A stretch of 64,000 bases of DNA from Cubamyces lactineus (GCA_022376465.1 JACDTU010000013.1:306501-370500), one strand, 5' to 3'. Counted from the stretch's first letter, positions 46,195 to 57,996 are shown. Notes: a model not told the origin generated them from the letters alone. Numbers and translations: made by a program.

Positions 46195-49103
46195 CCTGTT
46201 CGCACTCACGCTCTGCAGTAGAAAGCTGCGCACTGAATGTATCTGCATTGCTATGGCTCCGCGTTCGAGCGGGGAGATTCTTCGCGCAGGGCGGAAGGTG
46301 TGAGCACTCCTAATTTGGATGACACAGCGCAAGTGCGATACCGTGCCGGGACTTTTCCGGCTCTGGAGACATGGACTCGGGCAAGTGCACTACCACCTCC
46401 CGCTCGCTCTCGTCCAGTCGCAAGTGCTTTTGGAAATGCGCCAGGCACTGCTACTGCCGTCTGCCATTAGTTTCGGCAGCCAATGTCCGTACGTTACTCA
46501 TCAATACTCTAATTTGCCTCAGATTGGCGAGCGCAATTGATGTTGAGATGTCCTAAGATGCTAGAGTATGTCAGACATGTCTTGAGCATGCAGTGAGGGA
46601 GGCATGGCAATTCAGGAGGCAAGAACATTGCTACCTGGATGACCATCCCTCTCTGGCTGCATTCTCACCAGGGGGACTCAGTCCATGTCCCCTTCTGACA
46701 GACAGGTGAGAGAGGGGCGGAGAAAGCCGCCAAGACACAGGACCCTGAATCTGAGATGCACACGTAAGAGCATAAGCGGTGAGTGGCGGGGATTCACACA
46801 ACAAGTCAAGCCGATCAGCAATGTAACCATCTGAGACCATGCACACTGAGAGCTGAGTGATTTGAGGCACACGTGTAGACGAGGATGGGTCAAACGCACA
46901 GAGTCTGAGCAGGATGGACTGCCCACATCTCAGCTGGTCAGACAATGTTCACTCACTCAGGCCTTGGTCTACGCTACTGCTGACAGTACAGTACACCGGT
47001 CTACAGGAGAGGGACGGCTATGAGTATTCTACCGTGATTGACTAAAAGGTCGCCGCCCATGCCCGGCCAATGCCGGGCGCATCTGCGCAGGTACATTACA
47101 TGGTGCCAAGTAGTACCATGCAGGGTCAGCTTCTGGAGAGACTCACCTGAGATGGGCAGTGTTCGCATTCGCTTCCTCTGCTAGCGAGGAAGCTAGCACG
47201 TCGGGTAACGAACAGCATAGAGACGTACCGTTCATTGATACAGCTGAGACTGACCTTGTGGTGTGAACCCTCGCGATGGCGAACGGTGCGAGGAGGACGC
47301 ATCATGCCGGGCGTGTCAAACGCGATCAAATTGCGGACCTGGGTATCACAAAGGGTTCAGGGAGGATAGACGGGCGCTGCCGCGATTCCACCCACCTTCC
47401 CGTGTGCGAACGGCCACTGTGACCACGTCTAGTTAGCAGTACCAAGGGTGTCGGCGAGGAGAACCAGTCTAGATGTTACTAACAGCTTACCGAACGGTCG
47501 AGAACAATGTGGCGAAGGAGAACGCTTACCAGAATGTGGGAGGGGAATGTCGATGGGATTGGACTGCGGGAGACAGCAGGTCAGGGATGAGAGAAGCGCT
47601 GAACGAGGACAGGGTACATACAATCAAACAGACGACGCAAATACGACCGTCGGCTATTAGATAGATGGCGGCGAAAGGAGGCCGAGCGAAAACGCGCTTC
47701 GCGCGAAGGGTGGAACGGGCGGGGATCGGAGTGGGAGATCTCTGGGCGACGAGGCTGACCTGTGTCGCACGGGAAGGGCACAGTGCCTAGAGCATCCCAG
47801 CACAATAACACACAAATTCAAGCGTTAGCGTGCTGACGAGATGCCGTGCAAGATGCACTTGCGTTCGTTCTGTATTCATCCGTGTGCCGGGCGAGTGGGC
47901 GTGTTGCAAGGGCTATTGAGATGGACGCGGCCGGCGGGCGCGACCATTGCAGCACTGGCATGAGAGGCTGTTTCCTGGCCTAGTCCACACCGCTACTGTA
48001 GCGACGAAGAAGGTGTTGCAGGGGCCGTGGAGTCGCGTGGGCTGGTAGAGCTAAATAACCGTCAATTGCGTTGATCAGCGAGAACAAGACAGCATGGTAC
48101 TGAGCACTTGGAGCCCTAGCCGTGTCTAGAGCATCCCAGCACGACGGTACACGGACCACAGGGTTAGCGCCCCGACGAAATGGCGTGCGGGATGTATTCA
48201 CATACCATATCAATCCGAGGGGCCCGTGAGTGGCCCATTGCAGGGGCAGTCGAGCTGCATGCGGTTGACAGACTTCATGATTGCCGTATGGTCGTGGCCT
48301 GGTCCATGCCGCGATGGCGGCGAGAGAGGAGACGCTGCAAGAACCACCAAATTGCGTGCGCTAGCAGGGACAGGTACTGTTGGTAGTTGTGTCAATAAGC
48401 GGTGGCGAGGAGAATGGGACAGACAACGCGGTACCGTCGACTCGGAGCGCTAGCGTCGCGTATCTGGTCAGATTTGAGAGTGAGATTCTACACGGTGCCC
48501 TTCCAAACGCACCTAAATTTGCAGGCTGTCGCAAGAGGTGCTGGTGTCCGAGACTGTCGATGTGGTTGAGGAACAAGCTGGAGAGGCACGGGCATCGGGT
48601 GGCAGAGAGAGCGAGACGAACGGCGTGTGAGTACGGGCGTCTCTGAAGGGACTCGGTGCAGAAGCGCTCAGTCTGAGCTCTCTCTCGACCGGCACCTTCG
48701 AATTCGAGTCTGTACCTCGGCCGCGCGGACTCCAGCCCGTCCGCCAGGAGAACAGAGCGTATTTCTGATATTCAGAACGCAGGCGGGACGCCGCTGCAAA
48801 TACAGAGTGAATGCTAGCACAGGCAGACAGAAGGACAGAAGCGTACTCGCACAAGCACGCACGCAAGCACAGCGCAGCGCACGGAACACGCATGTGGAAG
48901 CACGGCACACAGAACAGAACATGCATACTAGTATGTAGGCAGAGTCTACGGATTCATCTGGGAGATTTCTTCCTCGCTCGCGGATGGCACTAGTGCTGAT
49001 ACGCCCGTGTTCTCCTCAGATCACCTGCGCCAGGGCTGGCACCCGCAGCGCCGACCGCGCGAACGGCCCTCGTTCGCACTGGAGAGCGTCCCATCCGCCT
49101 GCC
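46195..49103. other. Non-coding part of unit 3
   Basis: Same as 21,322-24,230 except for C at 47,747. Confidence 0.5.
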
Positions 49104-49565
49104 ATGTCCACTGCCCGCTTCGACAGCCCTTTCGACGTCTTCGCGTCCAAGCACACCCTGCACGCCAACTGCGCCCCCGCCGTGCGCTACTCGGGCGAGT
49201 GGGAGAACTTCTCGGACGACATCCCCGACGACCGCGTCCGCTGGGAGCTCGTCATCGACAACAACAGCGGCACGTACAGCCCGGACCCGCTCATGCTCCC
49301 TGACCTCCAGGAGCTGCTGCAGTACAACTTCCCCGGCTTCACCATCCATGCGCTCGACCGGAACGACCCCCGTCTGATTCATAGCCGCGAGTCGTGCAGG
49401 GCATACGCGCTCGACAAGCGTGGCGTCCGCCAGGAGGACCTCCAGCCGCATATCCATACTGGCGAAGAGACCCTGTCGCATTCCGCGCTACTGCAGGGCA
49501 GCACTCCGGACGGTGGCCCGAGAGGGGTCGAGGGCACGGCTGTTGGCGAGCCAGTAGTGAATTGA
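49104..49565 (+). CDS. Truncated C2-protein paralog, unit 3/4 junction
   Basis: Identical to 24,231-24,692. Confidence 0.4.
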   Translation: MSTARFDSPFDVFASKHTLHANCAPAVRYSGEWENFSDDIPDDRVRWELVIDNNSGTYSPDPLMLPDLQELLQYNFPGFTIHALDRNDPRLIHSRESCRAYALDKRGVRQEDLQPHIHTGEETLSHSALLQGSTPDGGPRGVEGTAVGEPVVN

Positions 49566-50100
49566 TCCAAGGGAGTCGTGCATAAACTTATTTGACTTAC
49601 TATGTACCGCGAAACCTGTACGCTGATTGCAGACAATATACCCAGAGCTCTGCTTGCTTCCTGCCAATATCTGTCCCGCGGCAGACACGCTGCGAGACCG
49701 TAGTGTGTCTTGTAAATAAACTCATTGACTCACTGTACGTATGCGGAGACCTGTACGACGCGATTTCGGAACAATATCCTCTTCTACCACTCTTCTGCGA
49801 TCGGCTATTGCTCAAGGAATCTGACGCCGCTAGCGGCGCCCGAGAAAAGTCCAGTCTGCATTCACAGCACGGAAAACATACACATGGAATATCGAGGCCA
49901 AAGCAAGGGTATGGGCAGATCCGACGACTATGACAACATGTAATGCTACAGAACATGCGCGCATGGGGGGTGGTGGTGGTGGTGTTAGTATTGTACACTG
50001 TTGCCTTCCAGCCTGCAGGGGAGAAATCAGCCACATCGCACCGCATCCGCATCTAGGGGGCCGCACTGACCATTTTGCTCTCGACAAACAGGCGGGGGAG
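49566..50100. other. Tail-to-tail spacer, unit 4
   Basis: Same as in units 2 and 3. Confidence 0.55.
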
Positions 50101-52314
50101 TCACTCCTCCATGTCGCTGTCCATATCGACATCGCCGTCCCCGTCTTCACTCCCACTCCCACTCCCACTCCCACCCGACGACGCACAGAGCTCGTTCGCA
50201 GAGACGGACAGCTGCAGACACGACCGCTTCCGCTGCAGCGGACTCGGCGGCGGTTTGCTCTCGAGCGCACGATTCCGGTCCCGGCGCCTGAGCACCATGT
50301 GCGCGACGAGGTGCGCGACGCTCCGCGTCCACGCCTTCCCTCCCCCGCCCATCATGACCGAGGGGAAGCCCTCGATCGGAGAGATCGGAGTCTGCATCTT
50401 GAGGTCGAGCAGCGCCCCGATCTCCTTGCTCCGCTGCTTCTGCAGCTTGCGTATCCGCCGCGCCTCCGCACGCATCTCCATCGCCGCGTGAAGCTCGCGC
50501 TTCCGCGCCCGCTTCTCCGCCGCGTCCAGCTCTGCGTCCACGGCCATCGCGGACGTCGAGTCGTGCGTGGGCGGTAGCAGGGCGCTCGCGGCGGCAGTAA
50601 CGCGCTCGTTGAGCTCCGCTTCGGCGAGCCGCGCCGCGCGTTCCTGCTGCAGTGCGGACTTCCGAAGCGCTCGGAGCTGCAGAAACTCGTCCACCTCCAG
50701 GTTCGTGCTCGCCGGGTCGAGCTGGATGTCCAGAAATTGCAGGTCGTCTTCATCCGGAGACGGCGAGCGCGCGAGTGGCGGGTCAATCGAGACTGGCTGC
50801 AGGAACAGCCCGAGTCCCGCATGTTCCGCCGGAGGAGGCGCGCCGCCGAGGAGGGCGGGCGAGATCGTGTCCACCGGGGCGGGTTGCTGGATCGGAAAAG
50901 GTTGCATGTCGTCGTCCTCGAGCTCCGGGAGTGCGCGATGTGGCGAGTGCGGCGAGCTAGGCGGTTCAGAAAGGTCTTCCATGTCGTAGTCCGGCAGAGA
51001 GAGGAACGCGCCATGGGGTGAGTGCGGCGCTGGCGTCGGACAAAGGTCTCCGTGAGGAGGAATCGTTTCGTGAAGGTCGTTTAATGGTCGTTGACGTGGG
51101 GAGGACAAGGGCTGGAGCGGTGCACCATCCTCGTCCTCCGAAGGCATAACAGTATCGGAGTAATCGGCATCCAAATCGGCATCCGATGGTGGATGCAGAG
51201 ACAGAGAGTGAAAGGGTGAAAAGAAGGGGTGGTGTCGCTCCTCCGGCAAGTACGCAGGCTGAGATCCTGGCAGATGTCCGCCGGGTTCCTCCCCGTACCA
51301 CTGGTGGCCTCGATGGTAGGGTATATCAAGCGGGGATATCGATGATAGCTCCTGGTGCTCTTGCTGCGATACCGGATTCGTAGGCAGTAATCCAAGCGAA
51401 TATGAGAAGCCGGGAGCATCGAGAGAATGAACAGCCGGCTTCGGGGAAGGTGGCGCAGAAATCCCGCCGACCAAAGTGCTGCTCGGGCTGTGACCCCAGC
51501 TCATATCAGAGTGGAAAGCCCAGCTGCCCGGTTGAGCATCTGGATTGAGAAACAGAGGGTCATGCACACCGCTACTCGAGGAACCGTGGTGCAGTGGCGG
51601 CAGATCATCCAAGGGAAGACCGTCGCTGATGCTGAGCGGCGAGTGTATACTCCATACCGACGTCGGCTCGATCATGGCTCGATCGTCATGAGAGCCCTCG
51701 AGCTTTCGGTCGTCGTCCAAACCTTCCTGCGATCCAAACTCTTCGAAACCAGAGTCGTCACGTACCGGCGGGAACGGTGGCGCAGGAATGCCGCCATCCT
51801 CTGGACCTTCTCCGTATCTCCAGGACTCGACGCCGCGTTCCGCACGATTTGTGCAATCTTCCGCAGGCAGCTCCTTCGCTTCTACAAGCACCGTCGGGGG
51901 CGGCGAAAGCGGTGCGATATGTCGAGCGCCATCGTGTGACATGTTCTCATCGACGATCACCCCACGATTGAGCCAGTCGCGCTGTCGTTCTGGCGGCTCT
52001 CCAGGTACGTCCGGTAGTGGAACAGTGGATGAGAGTGCCGCGTCGGTGAGCGGAGGTGATGGATAGACTTGATGAGCGCGTCGAGGAGGATCGCACGGCG
52101 GCGTTGACTTTGCACGGACGTCGGGAGCCAGGGACGGGTCTCGGCAGCAACTTGACGCTATATAGGTGCTTGTGGCGAGCTTGCATGGGTGTGGCGGGGG
52201 TTGCCACGGTTGGTGGAGGTCGGTAGGTACGGGTGGGAACACGTCGGGTCGCCGGGCGCTGGAACAACAAAACTGGTCGTCAGAGGGCTCAGTCTGTGCC
52301 CCGCACGTATTCAT
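50101..52314 (-). CDS. Acidic hypothetical protein, copy 4 (737 residues)
   Basis: Same C-terminal 613 residues as copies 1 and 3, extended by 124 N-terminal residues beginning MNTCGAQTEPSDDQFCC and rich in Pro, Ser and Arg. The extension exists because this copy has two extra bases (TG on the plus strand near 52,296), which place an upstream ATG in frame. In copies 1-3 the equivalent ATG runs into a TGA after seven codons. This copy may therefore show the original, intact gene. Confidence 0.62.
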   Translation of the reverse strand: MNTCGAQTEPSDDQFCCSSARRPDVFPPVPTDLHQPWQPPPHPCKLATSTYIASSCCRDPSLAPDVRAKSTPPCDPPRRAHQVYPSPPLTDAALSSTVPLPDVPGEPPERQRDWLNRGVIVDENMSHDGARHIAPLSPPPTVLVEAKELPAEDCTNRAERGVESWRYGEGPEDGGIPAPPFPPVRDDSGFEEFGSQEGLDDDRKLEGSHDDRAMIEPTSVWSIHSPLSISDGLPLDDLPPLHHGSSSSGVHDPLFLNPDAQPGSWAFHSDMSWGHSPSSTLVGGISAPPSPKPAVHSLDAPGFSYSLGLLPTNPVSQQEHQELSSISPLDIPYHRGHQWYGEEPGGHLPGSQPAYLPEERHHPFFSPFHSLSLHPPSDADLDADYSDTVMPSEDEDGAPLQPLSSPRQRPLNDLHETIPPHGDLCPTPAPHSPHGAFLSLPDYDMEDLSEPPSSPHSPHRALPELEDDDMQPFPIQQPAPVDTISPALLGGAPPPAEHAGLGLFLQPVSIDPPLARSPSPDEDDLQFLDIQLDPASTNLEVDEFLQLRALRKSALQQERAARLAEAELNERVTAAASALLPPTHDSTSAMAVDAELDAAEKRARKRELHAAMEMRAEARRIRKLQKQRSKEIGALLDLKMQTPISPIEGFPSVMMGGGGKAWTRSVAHLVAHMVLRRRDRNRALESKPPPSPLQRKRSCLQLSVSANELCASSGGSGSGSGSEDGDGDVDMDSDMEE

Positions 52315-52591
52315 GATAATGGCGTTGTATGTTGCCGTCGCTGGGGAGTAGAAGGAAGATAATTAGTACGCTTTGTCACAATCTTTCTAGCTGGCCAATT
52401 CGCCCGGTGGTGACGATGGAGCGTTGGGCCTACTCACTGAATTGAAGTACAGCCTCTCACAATGCCATGGTACGGTGCGAACGATGTTATAGCCAGCAGA
52501 GAGTTGGAGTGGTAGGAGCGAACGAGAGCTCGCTGGGCGTTGGTTCCGCGTGTTGCAAGATTGCTCAAGCCAGGCGCTGCATGAGGGAGAC

Positions 52592-55254
52592 CCGAGATAC
52601 TCTGCCCAATGCATTGCAACGATGGACAGTTCCCACGTCAGTTATCTATTCCCACGAATACAGCACTCTGCTTCAGCAGCTACGCTGTGCTTACACGCAT
52701 GTCGCCTCACTCTCCTTTAGTCCCCTACTCGGCCCGAAATATATACCAGGTGCAGTATTCGGGGTCCACTGGGCTGCATTGGCTGGCGGCTATCATGGAT
52801 GGATCATCTCCGACGTGCGTACGACGGGAGCACTTTGGCCATGTACGATGCTGTACACTCCCAAGCCGTCCTCGCGTCCTCTCCCAGCTGGCCTGCCTCC
52901 CGCTCGACTCTCTCTCTATTTCCGACCACGCCGATGCACTCACGCATCCTCTTCGCTGCGCCACAAAGGCGTTCCGTGTCCGCCGTACAGTCCTTCGACT
53001 TCCTAGCCCACTGCCCTCGGATACACCCCTCGCCTCCAGCTTGCGTGCGCAGGTCTGCACCGCTCAGGATCCGTGAGCATGCCTGCAGCGCCGTGAGCCG
53101 CACCGGTGTGGAAGGGCTCGTGGTCCTAGCCATCTGTCTGGAAATCTGACGTGGTCGTGCCTAGTGGCGGTTTGTGTACTTCGCCCATCTGCGATCGCAT
53201 CCATTGAACGAGACGAGACGCCTCCGCTAGCGGGTCACGCAGCACAATTCCCCAGCCCCCAACGACACGCCCCCGCACGCACAAGGCACGAGGCCGTCGC
53301 CAATCCCCCTTGCCTATCGCGCCGCAATCGATACCTCGATCCACTCCCACTGGCTCGCTCCTCGCCGGTCTCTAGCTCTCGTGCTTTCTCTGCCTATCCG
53401 TATCTCGCACTCGGGCCTGCTGGATGTGTCGTTCGGGGCTCGCGCATGGCTGCCTCGACCCCGGCCGCGCTGCTATGGCCATAGGTGCACTCCGCCTCCG
53501 ACCGGGTTCTGTTTGATGTCTCTCCAGCGCTGATACGTATACTGCCACACGCCCGCCGTACTCATCCGGTCTTGTAGTGATATCAGGGCGCCGCCCAAAG
53601 CTTCGGTAGGTCAACATCAATCCACCCAACCCACGGAGCGCATCACCCAAACAGACTAGAAGTGAATTGAACCGCACTACATGCTCAGGCCTCTTCCATG
53701 TCTCAAGCCCAGGCCCAACCAAGCGCAGAGTTCGACGTCTTCACAGACATGTATGTTAAAAACGCACTCCCGTCCGTCTGGACGGATCTCGGTCCAGTAT
53801 CTCTTTCGGCGCATTGAGCTCCGTCCACGTCTCTATGACCGCACACCCTCAAATGGCCATAGCGGAGCCACCACCTGCCGCCCCTAGGCAGACTTGGACA
53901 GGGCCCAGGCAGTGCACTCTTCCCATAGTCGCGCACTATGACGACTGCAGGTGCCGTCCCGTATGCCCAGCCTGCTGCGTCGGCCTTCATGCCTCAGGCC
54001 TCAAGGCACATACGGCATGCGAACGAGAACCCAGACCACGGAGCACGCGCTCGGGGAAGGCTGTGCTTGTCTTCGTTCCGCAGCGGGTGCCAATGGCCAT
54101 TGCTGGGCTCCGCGAGAAGCCGGAGTGAATGGGGGTGGTCCTGTGGCGGGTGCTACTCCGTCCGCAGGATCCTCGGAGTTGGACCTAAGGTGCGTAGCCC
54201 CCGGTTTTGATTTGACCGTCCAGCAAAAGCGGAGAGCCTTGTACCCTTTGTTCTTGTACTTCGTGGACACGGCCACCTCCGTTTTCCGCCTTTGAGGCCA
54301 TATACAGCAGGGGTCGATCATAGAGCATGAGATCATCACCATCACTATCATAATCAGCGCAGAGAGACAAGGAGGATACCTGAATTGTCGAACAGTAGGG
54401 GCGCTACTGCCCTGAAGGCAACAATGGCACGCGACCGGCACGCTGTATATGGTTTCGGCTAGGCGTGCATCCTCGCTTTCCAGATCTCAAAGAAGCGCGA
54501 CTTATCACACCGACGTGAGAGAGCTTGCGGACGAAGATCAGGGTGGGATGCTTCGATGCCTCGCAGTGAACCCCGCGGTAATATGGGCGGCTGGCACTGA
54601 CAGCAGCAGGACGCGCTGAGTTGCCCTGAAAAGCGCTGGCCTCGGGGGGCTCTGTTGGCAGGGTGTGCAACTGCACTGCAGTGCATGCTGAGCAGTAGTA
54701 CGTATCTCAGCCGTTCTATAGACCATGGCTCCGTTTTCATCAAGATGGCGCCTAGCCTGGTGAAATACTCTGGCTTCGGGCCCTAGAGTCCGACCTGAAC
54801 GCTGCCACGGGTTGCGACGTGTCTACCGCAATATAAGCCGCCTGTTCTCAGGAGCCAACTGATGGGTTTTGTGTAGCTTTTGCTACGTGTAAGCAGAGCA
54901 GGCGCGTTCTAGCTCAGGAGCCCAAATGTGATCTGGCGCTCACAAAAACCGGGTCTGATCTCTGAGCGCCTGAATTATCTGAAAGAGGCTGAAAGCAGGT
55001 CCGATAACGGCGTCGAGGTCTGTGTCAGACTTGTCAGACTTCTGCAAAAGTACTAATTGGTACACGTTCATAGTCTGCGTAGGGGAGACAAGGTCGCGAC
55101 GCGGTCACTAATCTTCCTTCCTCACTTGACGCTCTGAGGCACTCCCGCTTCAAACGTTCCTGTCTCCGTTACAACGCGCTCTAAGAGGTTAATCCGAACG
55201 CGGATCAATGGATAGGAGAACAGCTGTACGCGTACTTGCGTCGAGTGCCCTGGC
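52592..55254. other. Gene-poor region right of the array
   Basis: About 2.7 kb without a recognisable gene. Several ORFs of 100-180 residues in GC-rich sequence (52,609-53,484; 53,814-54,128) have no family features. A candidate first exon with an ATG at 53,698 and GTATGT donor at 53,750 leads nowhere convincing. From about 54,780 to 55,200 the sequence is more AT-rich. Confidence 0.4.
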
Positions 55255-55402
55255 AGGCAACACCGTTAGTCCGGCCGCTGTCCGCAACGAAGATCTGCAT
55301 TGTTCATACAAAGCGTGAGTCGTTGTTCTGTACTTGGAAAATGTACGGGTCACTCACCTCGTTGGTCAGGTAGCCATCGGTATCCAGCATGAACACGATC
55401 TG
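55255..55402 (-). pseudogene. Remnant of an SDR gene, inverted relative to the one at 1-655
   Basis: Read on the minus strand it gives QIVFMLDTDGYLTNE, a GTGAGT...TGCAG intron (about 55,293-55,359), then IFVADSGRTNGV. This matches QIVLMLATNGYMTNK, intron, ILVADGGWTNGGG of the dehydrogenase at the left end, with the intron at the same place. The catalytic part is absent and the C-terminal GG is degraded, so it is a fragment. Confidence 0.75.
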
Positions 55403-55819
55403 TTAACCCTCTGGATATGCTTTGTCGTCACTGCCTAGCTGTATATGTCCTGATAGTATTGCAAGACCGGCGGCACACCCATCCAATGGCCATCGACTTT
55501 CCCGCAATCGAGTGGTAGCTAGGACTCGGAGCTGCAGTGAACCTGGAGTTCTTGCACTCGAGTGGCTACATAGTAACCGCCGTTGTGTACAGTACGCGTC
55601 GATGCGACGCGTCACGCCAATGTTCCTCCGCTCATAAAAGAAGCTGTACATGGCTCCTAGCGTTCTCAACCTCGCTCTTCGCCGCTTTTTGCTACTCGCC
55701 GCTGCTCAAGTCTGTGACTCTCGCACCTCGCACCTTCTGAACGCGTACCCCCTCGGTAAGTTCACTTCATGTGTCGCCACTTCGTCTCTGACAGATCCAC
55801 ACCATCCAGCTTCCTGGTA
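55403..55819. other. Intergenic, upstream of the BTB gene
   Basis: Possible 5' UTR intron from GTAAGT near 55,756 to TGACAG near 55,795. No other gene recognised. Confidence 0.4.
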
Positions 55820-56881
55820 ATGATGTCGATACCCTACGTCCAGCAAAGTCAGCCCGGGGGCTTCCCCTCCACTACCCAGCCTCTGCGGCGCGACCCCGAT
55901 CTCTGGTTCTTCGACGGGAACGTCGTCCTTGTGGCGCAGGGCGTCGCAGCCTTCCGCGTACACAAAGGCGTGCTCGCACAGTACTCCGACGTTTTCAAGT
56001 CCTGGTTCACAGGCCCGGCGCCGATCACCGGCTGCGGCAGTAACGAACTCTGCGAGGGTGCGCAAGTGGTGCGTCTCGGGCCCAACGACACCGCATACGA
56101 TGTCAAGCACGGGCTTCTCATGGTATATGGCGTGAGGTACGTCCACCACCGTGACATCCGGCGCGGGCCTGCAGAGCAACGCTAACTTGCTCTTCATCGA
56201 AGGCAAAACCAAGGTGCACGGGTGGACTTCTCTGACGTCATGGCGCGGTCTCGCTTCGCCCTCGCATATGACATGCACGCTCTCGCCGACGCGTCTTTGA
56301 GGCTACTGTCTCCCATATTCTACTCCGCGCTAGAAACCCTGGACACGTTCGAAGAGTGTAGCGTCTCCTTTAACTTTAGAGACTGCCAGGCGATAGAGGC
56401 GTACAACGTGATGAAGACGCGGGATGTCGGCTTCTTATTCATGGCCATCTATCGTTGCGCGCAGCTCCCTGTCGAAGTGCTCCGTTCTGGAACGAAGAGG
56501 ATAGACGGGACCCCGGAGGTGCTCAGCGAGCCCGACTTGCAGATCATGCTCAAGGCAAAGGCGCAGCTGCGAGAGCTCAGCTCGAGAGTCCTCGCCGAGT
56601 GTTACAAGACTAGGTCCAGCAACGGCCCTGAGTGCCACGAGACCGGTTGCGCGGACGCGTTCTCCGACATCATGTTCCCAGAGGGACCGGGAGCACAAGA
56701 GCTCATCGACGGGGATGCAGTTAGCAGGTGGGCGCTAGACCGCATCGACGACCTGAGGAGCGATGAGCGGATTTGCGAGAGATGCGCACGGAATGCGAGG
56801 AAGCGCCATGAAGACCTGCGGGAGGCCATTTGGGAGGCGTTTGTGGTAGACGTGGATGTGCCCGAAGGTTGGGAATTCTAG
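55820..56881 (+). CDS. BTB/POZ domain protein
   Basis: 331-residue protein; exons 55820-56136 and 56203-56881 (66-nt intron, frame kept as GVRQNQG). Residues about 22-110 form a BTB/POZ domain: RRDPDLWFFDGNVVLVAQGV, FRVHKGVLAQYSDVFKSWF, VVRLGPNDTAYDVKHGL. The rest is helical and matches the usual agaricomycete BTB layout without kelch or zinc-finger repeats. BTB domains dimerise and often link substrates to cullin-3 ligases; the partner here is unknown. Two adjacent Met codons (55,820 and 55,823) can start the protein. A longer in-frame start at 55,769 exists but may lie in a 5' UTR intron. Confidence 0.83.
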
Positions 56882-57996
56882 TAGTGCTCCCGAGCCGGAG
56901 TGGGTGGGAAATGGCATGTTTGCTATGTTGTGTCTCTTGTTTATATCTTACGGTGTTAGGACGACGGCGAGGAGGAGGCGGAGGCGGAGGAGCAGAAGGA
57001 AGGATTCAAATCGGACAAACCACACTACAAGAGTTGTTACGAAGTAATACTATGCCCGCTTCTGACTTACTACTCGCTTCTGACTTACCACTGTGACCAG
57101 CACCCACAGAGTAAGGTGCGGTGATTGTCCTTGACCTTGGGCTCGCGAAACTTGATATCACAATCCACACCACGCGTACGTCAGTCACGCGCTGTTTATC
57201 CTGGCGCGGTTTCCGGCTGTCTGCACGCCGGACCCTTATTCTTCTCTTGCGTCGCGTCTTTCTCTGCAGCTGCTATATCAGTAAAGTTCTCAACTGCGCC
57301 TATTCGTAGGCTCAAAAGCCGCGCCAAATGACTCGTGCTTACTGCGGCCGCCTCGGGGGGTACTGAGTCATCGATGGCTCGAGTTGCTCCGAATCGCCAG
57401 TCGAATTCGCGTAGTTCACAGAAGAGAATTTACTCGAGCACCCTGACAATAAGAACCACTTAATACGACGTCGGCTATAGCCAGGGGCGTACCGGCTCGC
57501 ATATGCTGCAGCATCGCACAATGCCCGGTCTCACCCAGCTCTTCCGCAGCGTACACTCACGTGAACCATCCCATGGCTACGTCAGCGGCTATCGATGTAG
57601 ATTATACAATGTACACATCCATCCGCATCTTGCTGGATGCGCGCTCGCAGATACATGGCTTTGTGAGCATACTGCGTGACTTCTCGCTATGGCTAAAGCA
57701 CGCGTCCCACCAGCCGCAGTTCGCTCAGCGGGCGCATATGCGCATGTGACGAGTATACATACGGACCGACCTACCTGACGCTCCAGTACTGCACGTAACG
57801 CGTTCAGGGTTGGATGTACGTTGTCCGGGCGTTCGTTGCCGGGATTGTGGACGTCCGTGGGGAATTCAGGAATTGTGGTTCATTCTTGGAAGGTCATGCG
57901 TGAGGGAGGTCTGATAGAGTACGAGGAGCACTGTGTGTATGTGGCATATGATCGACCGCTCAGACTACGCGCGCTGATTAGACCGCACCGCTCAAT
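56882..57996. other. Convergent intergenic region
   Basis: About 1.1 kb between the BTB gene (+) and the TMEM19 gene (-). It includes a GAGGAGGCGGAGGCGGAGG purine-rich stretch near 56,970 and two tandem TTCTGACTTAC words near 57,060-57,090. Nothing coding recognised. Confidence 0.45.

Larger units (their letters stand above)
36759..49199 (+). repeat. Tandem array, unit 3 (12,441 bp)
   Basis: Third complete unit. One substitution (C at 47,747) and one G fewer in the G-run separate it from unit 1. Confidence 0.93.
49200..52591 (+). repeat. Tandem array, partial unit 4 (3,392 bp)
   Basis: Matches the first 3.39 kb of the other units and stops abruptly after ATGAGGGAGAC, just inside the inverted C2 fragment. 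It is identical up to about 51,962. From 51,963 to 52,591 it carries about a dozen substitutions and a 2-bp insertion relative to units 1-3, so the right edge is a diverged version. Confidence 0.9.

Noticed and set aside
11885..52591. Array as rDNA or as a transposon cluster
   Set aside because: No rRNA signature, no transposase, reverse transcriptase, long terminal repeats or terminal inverted repeats seen; units abut directly within C2-related sequence.
53698..54128. Candidate small gene starting MSQAQAQPSAEFDVF
   Set aside because: After the GTATGT donor no acceptor gives a convincing continuing exon, and the downstream ORF is not recognisable.
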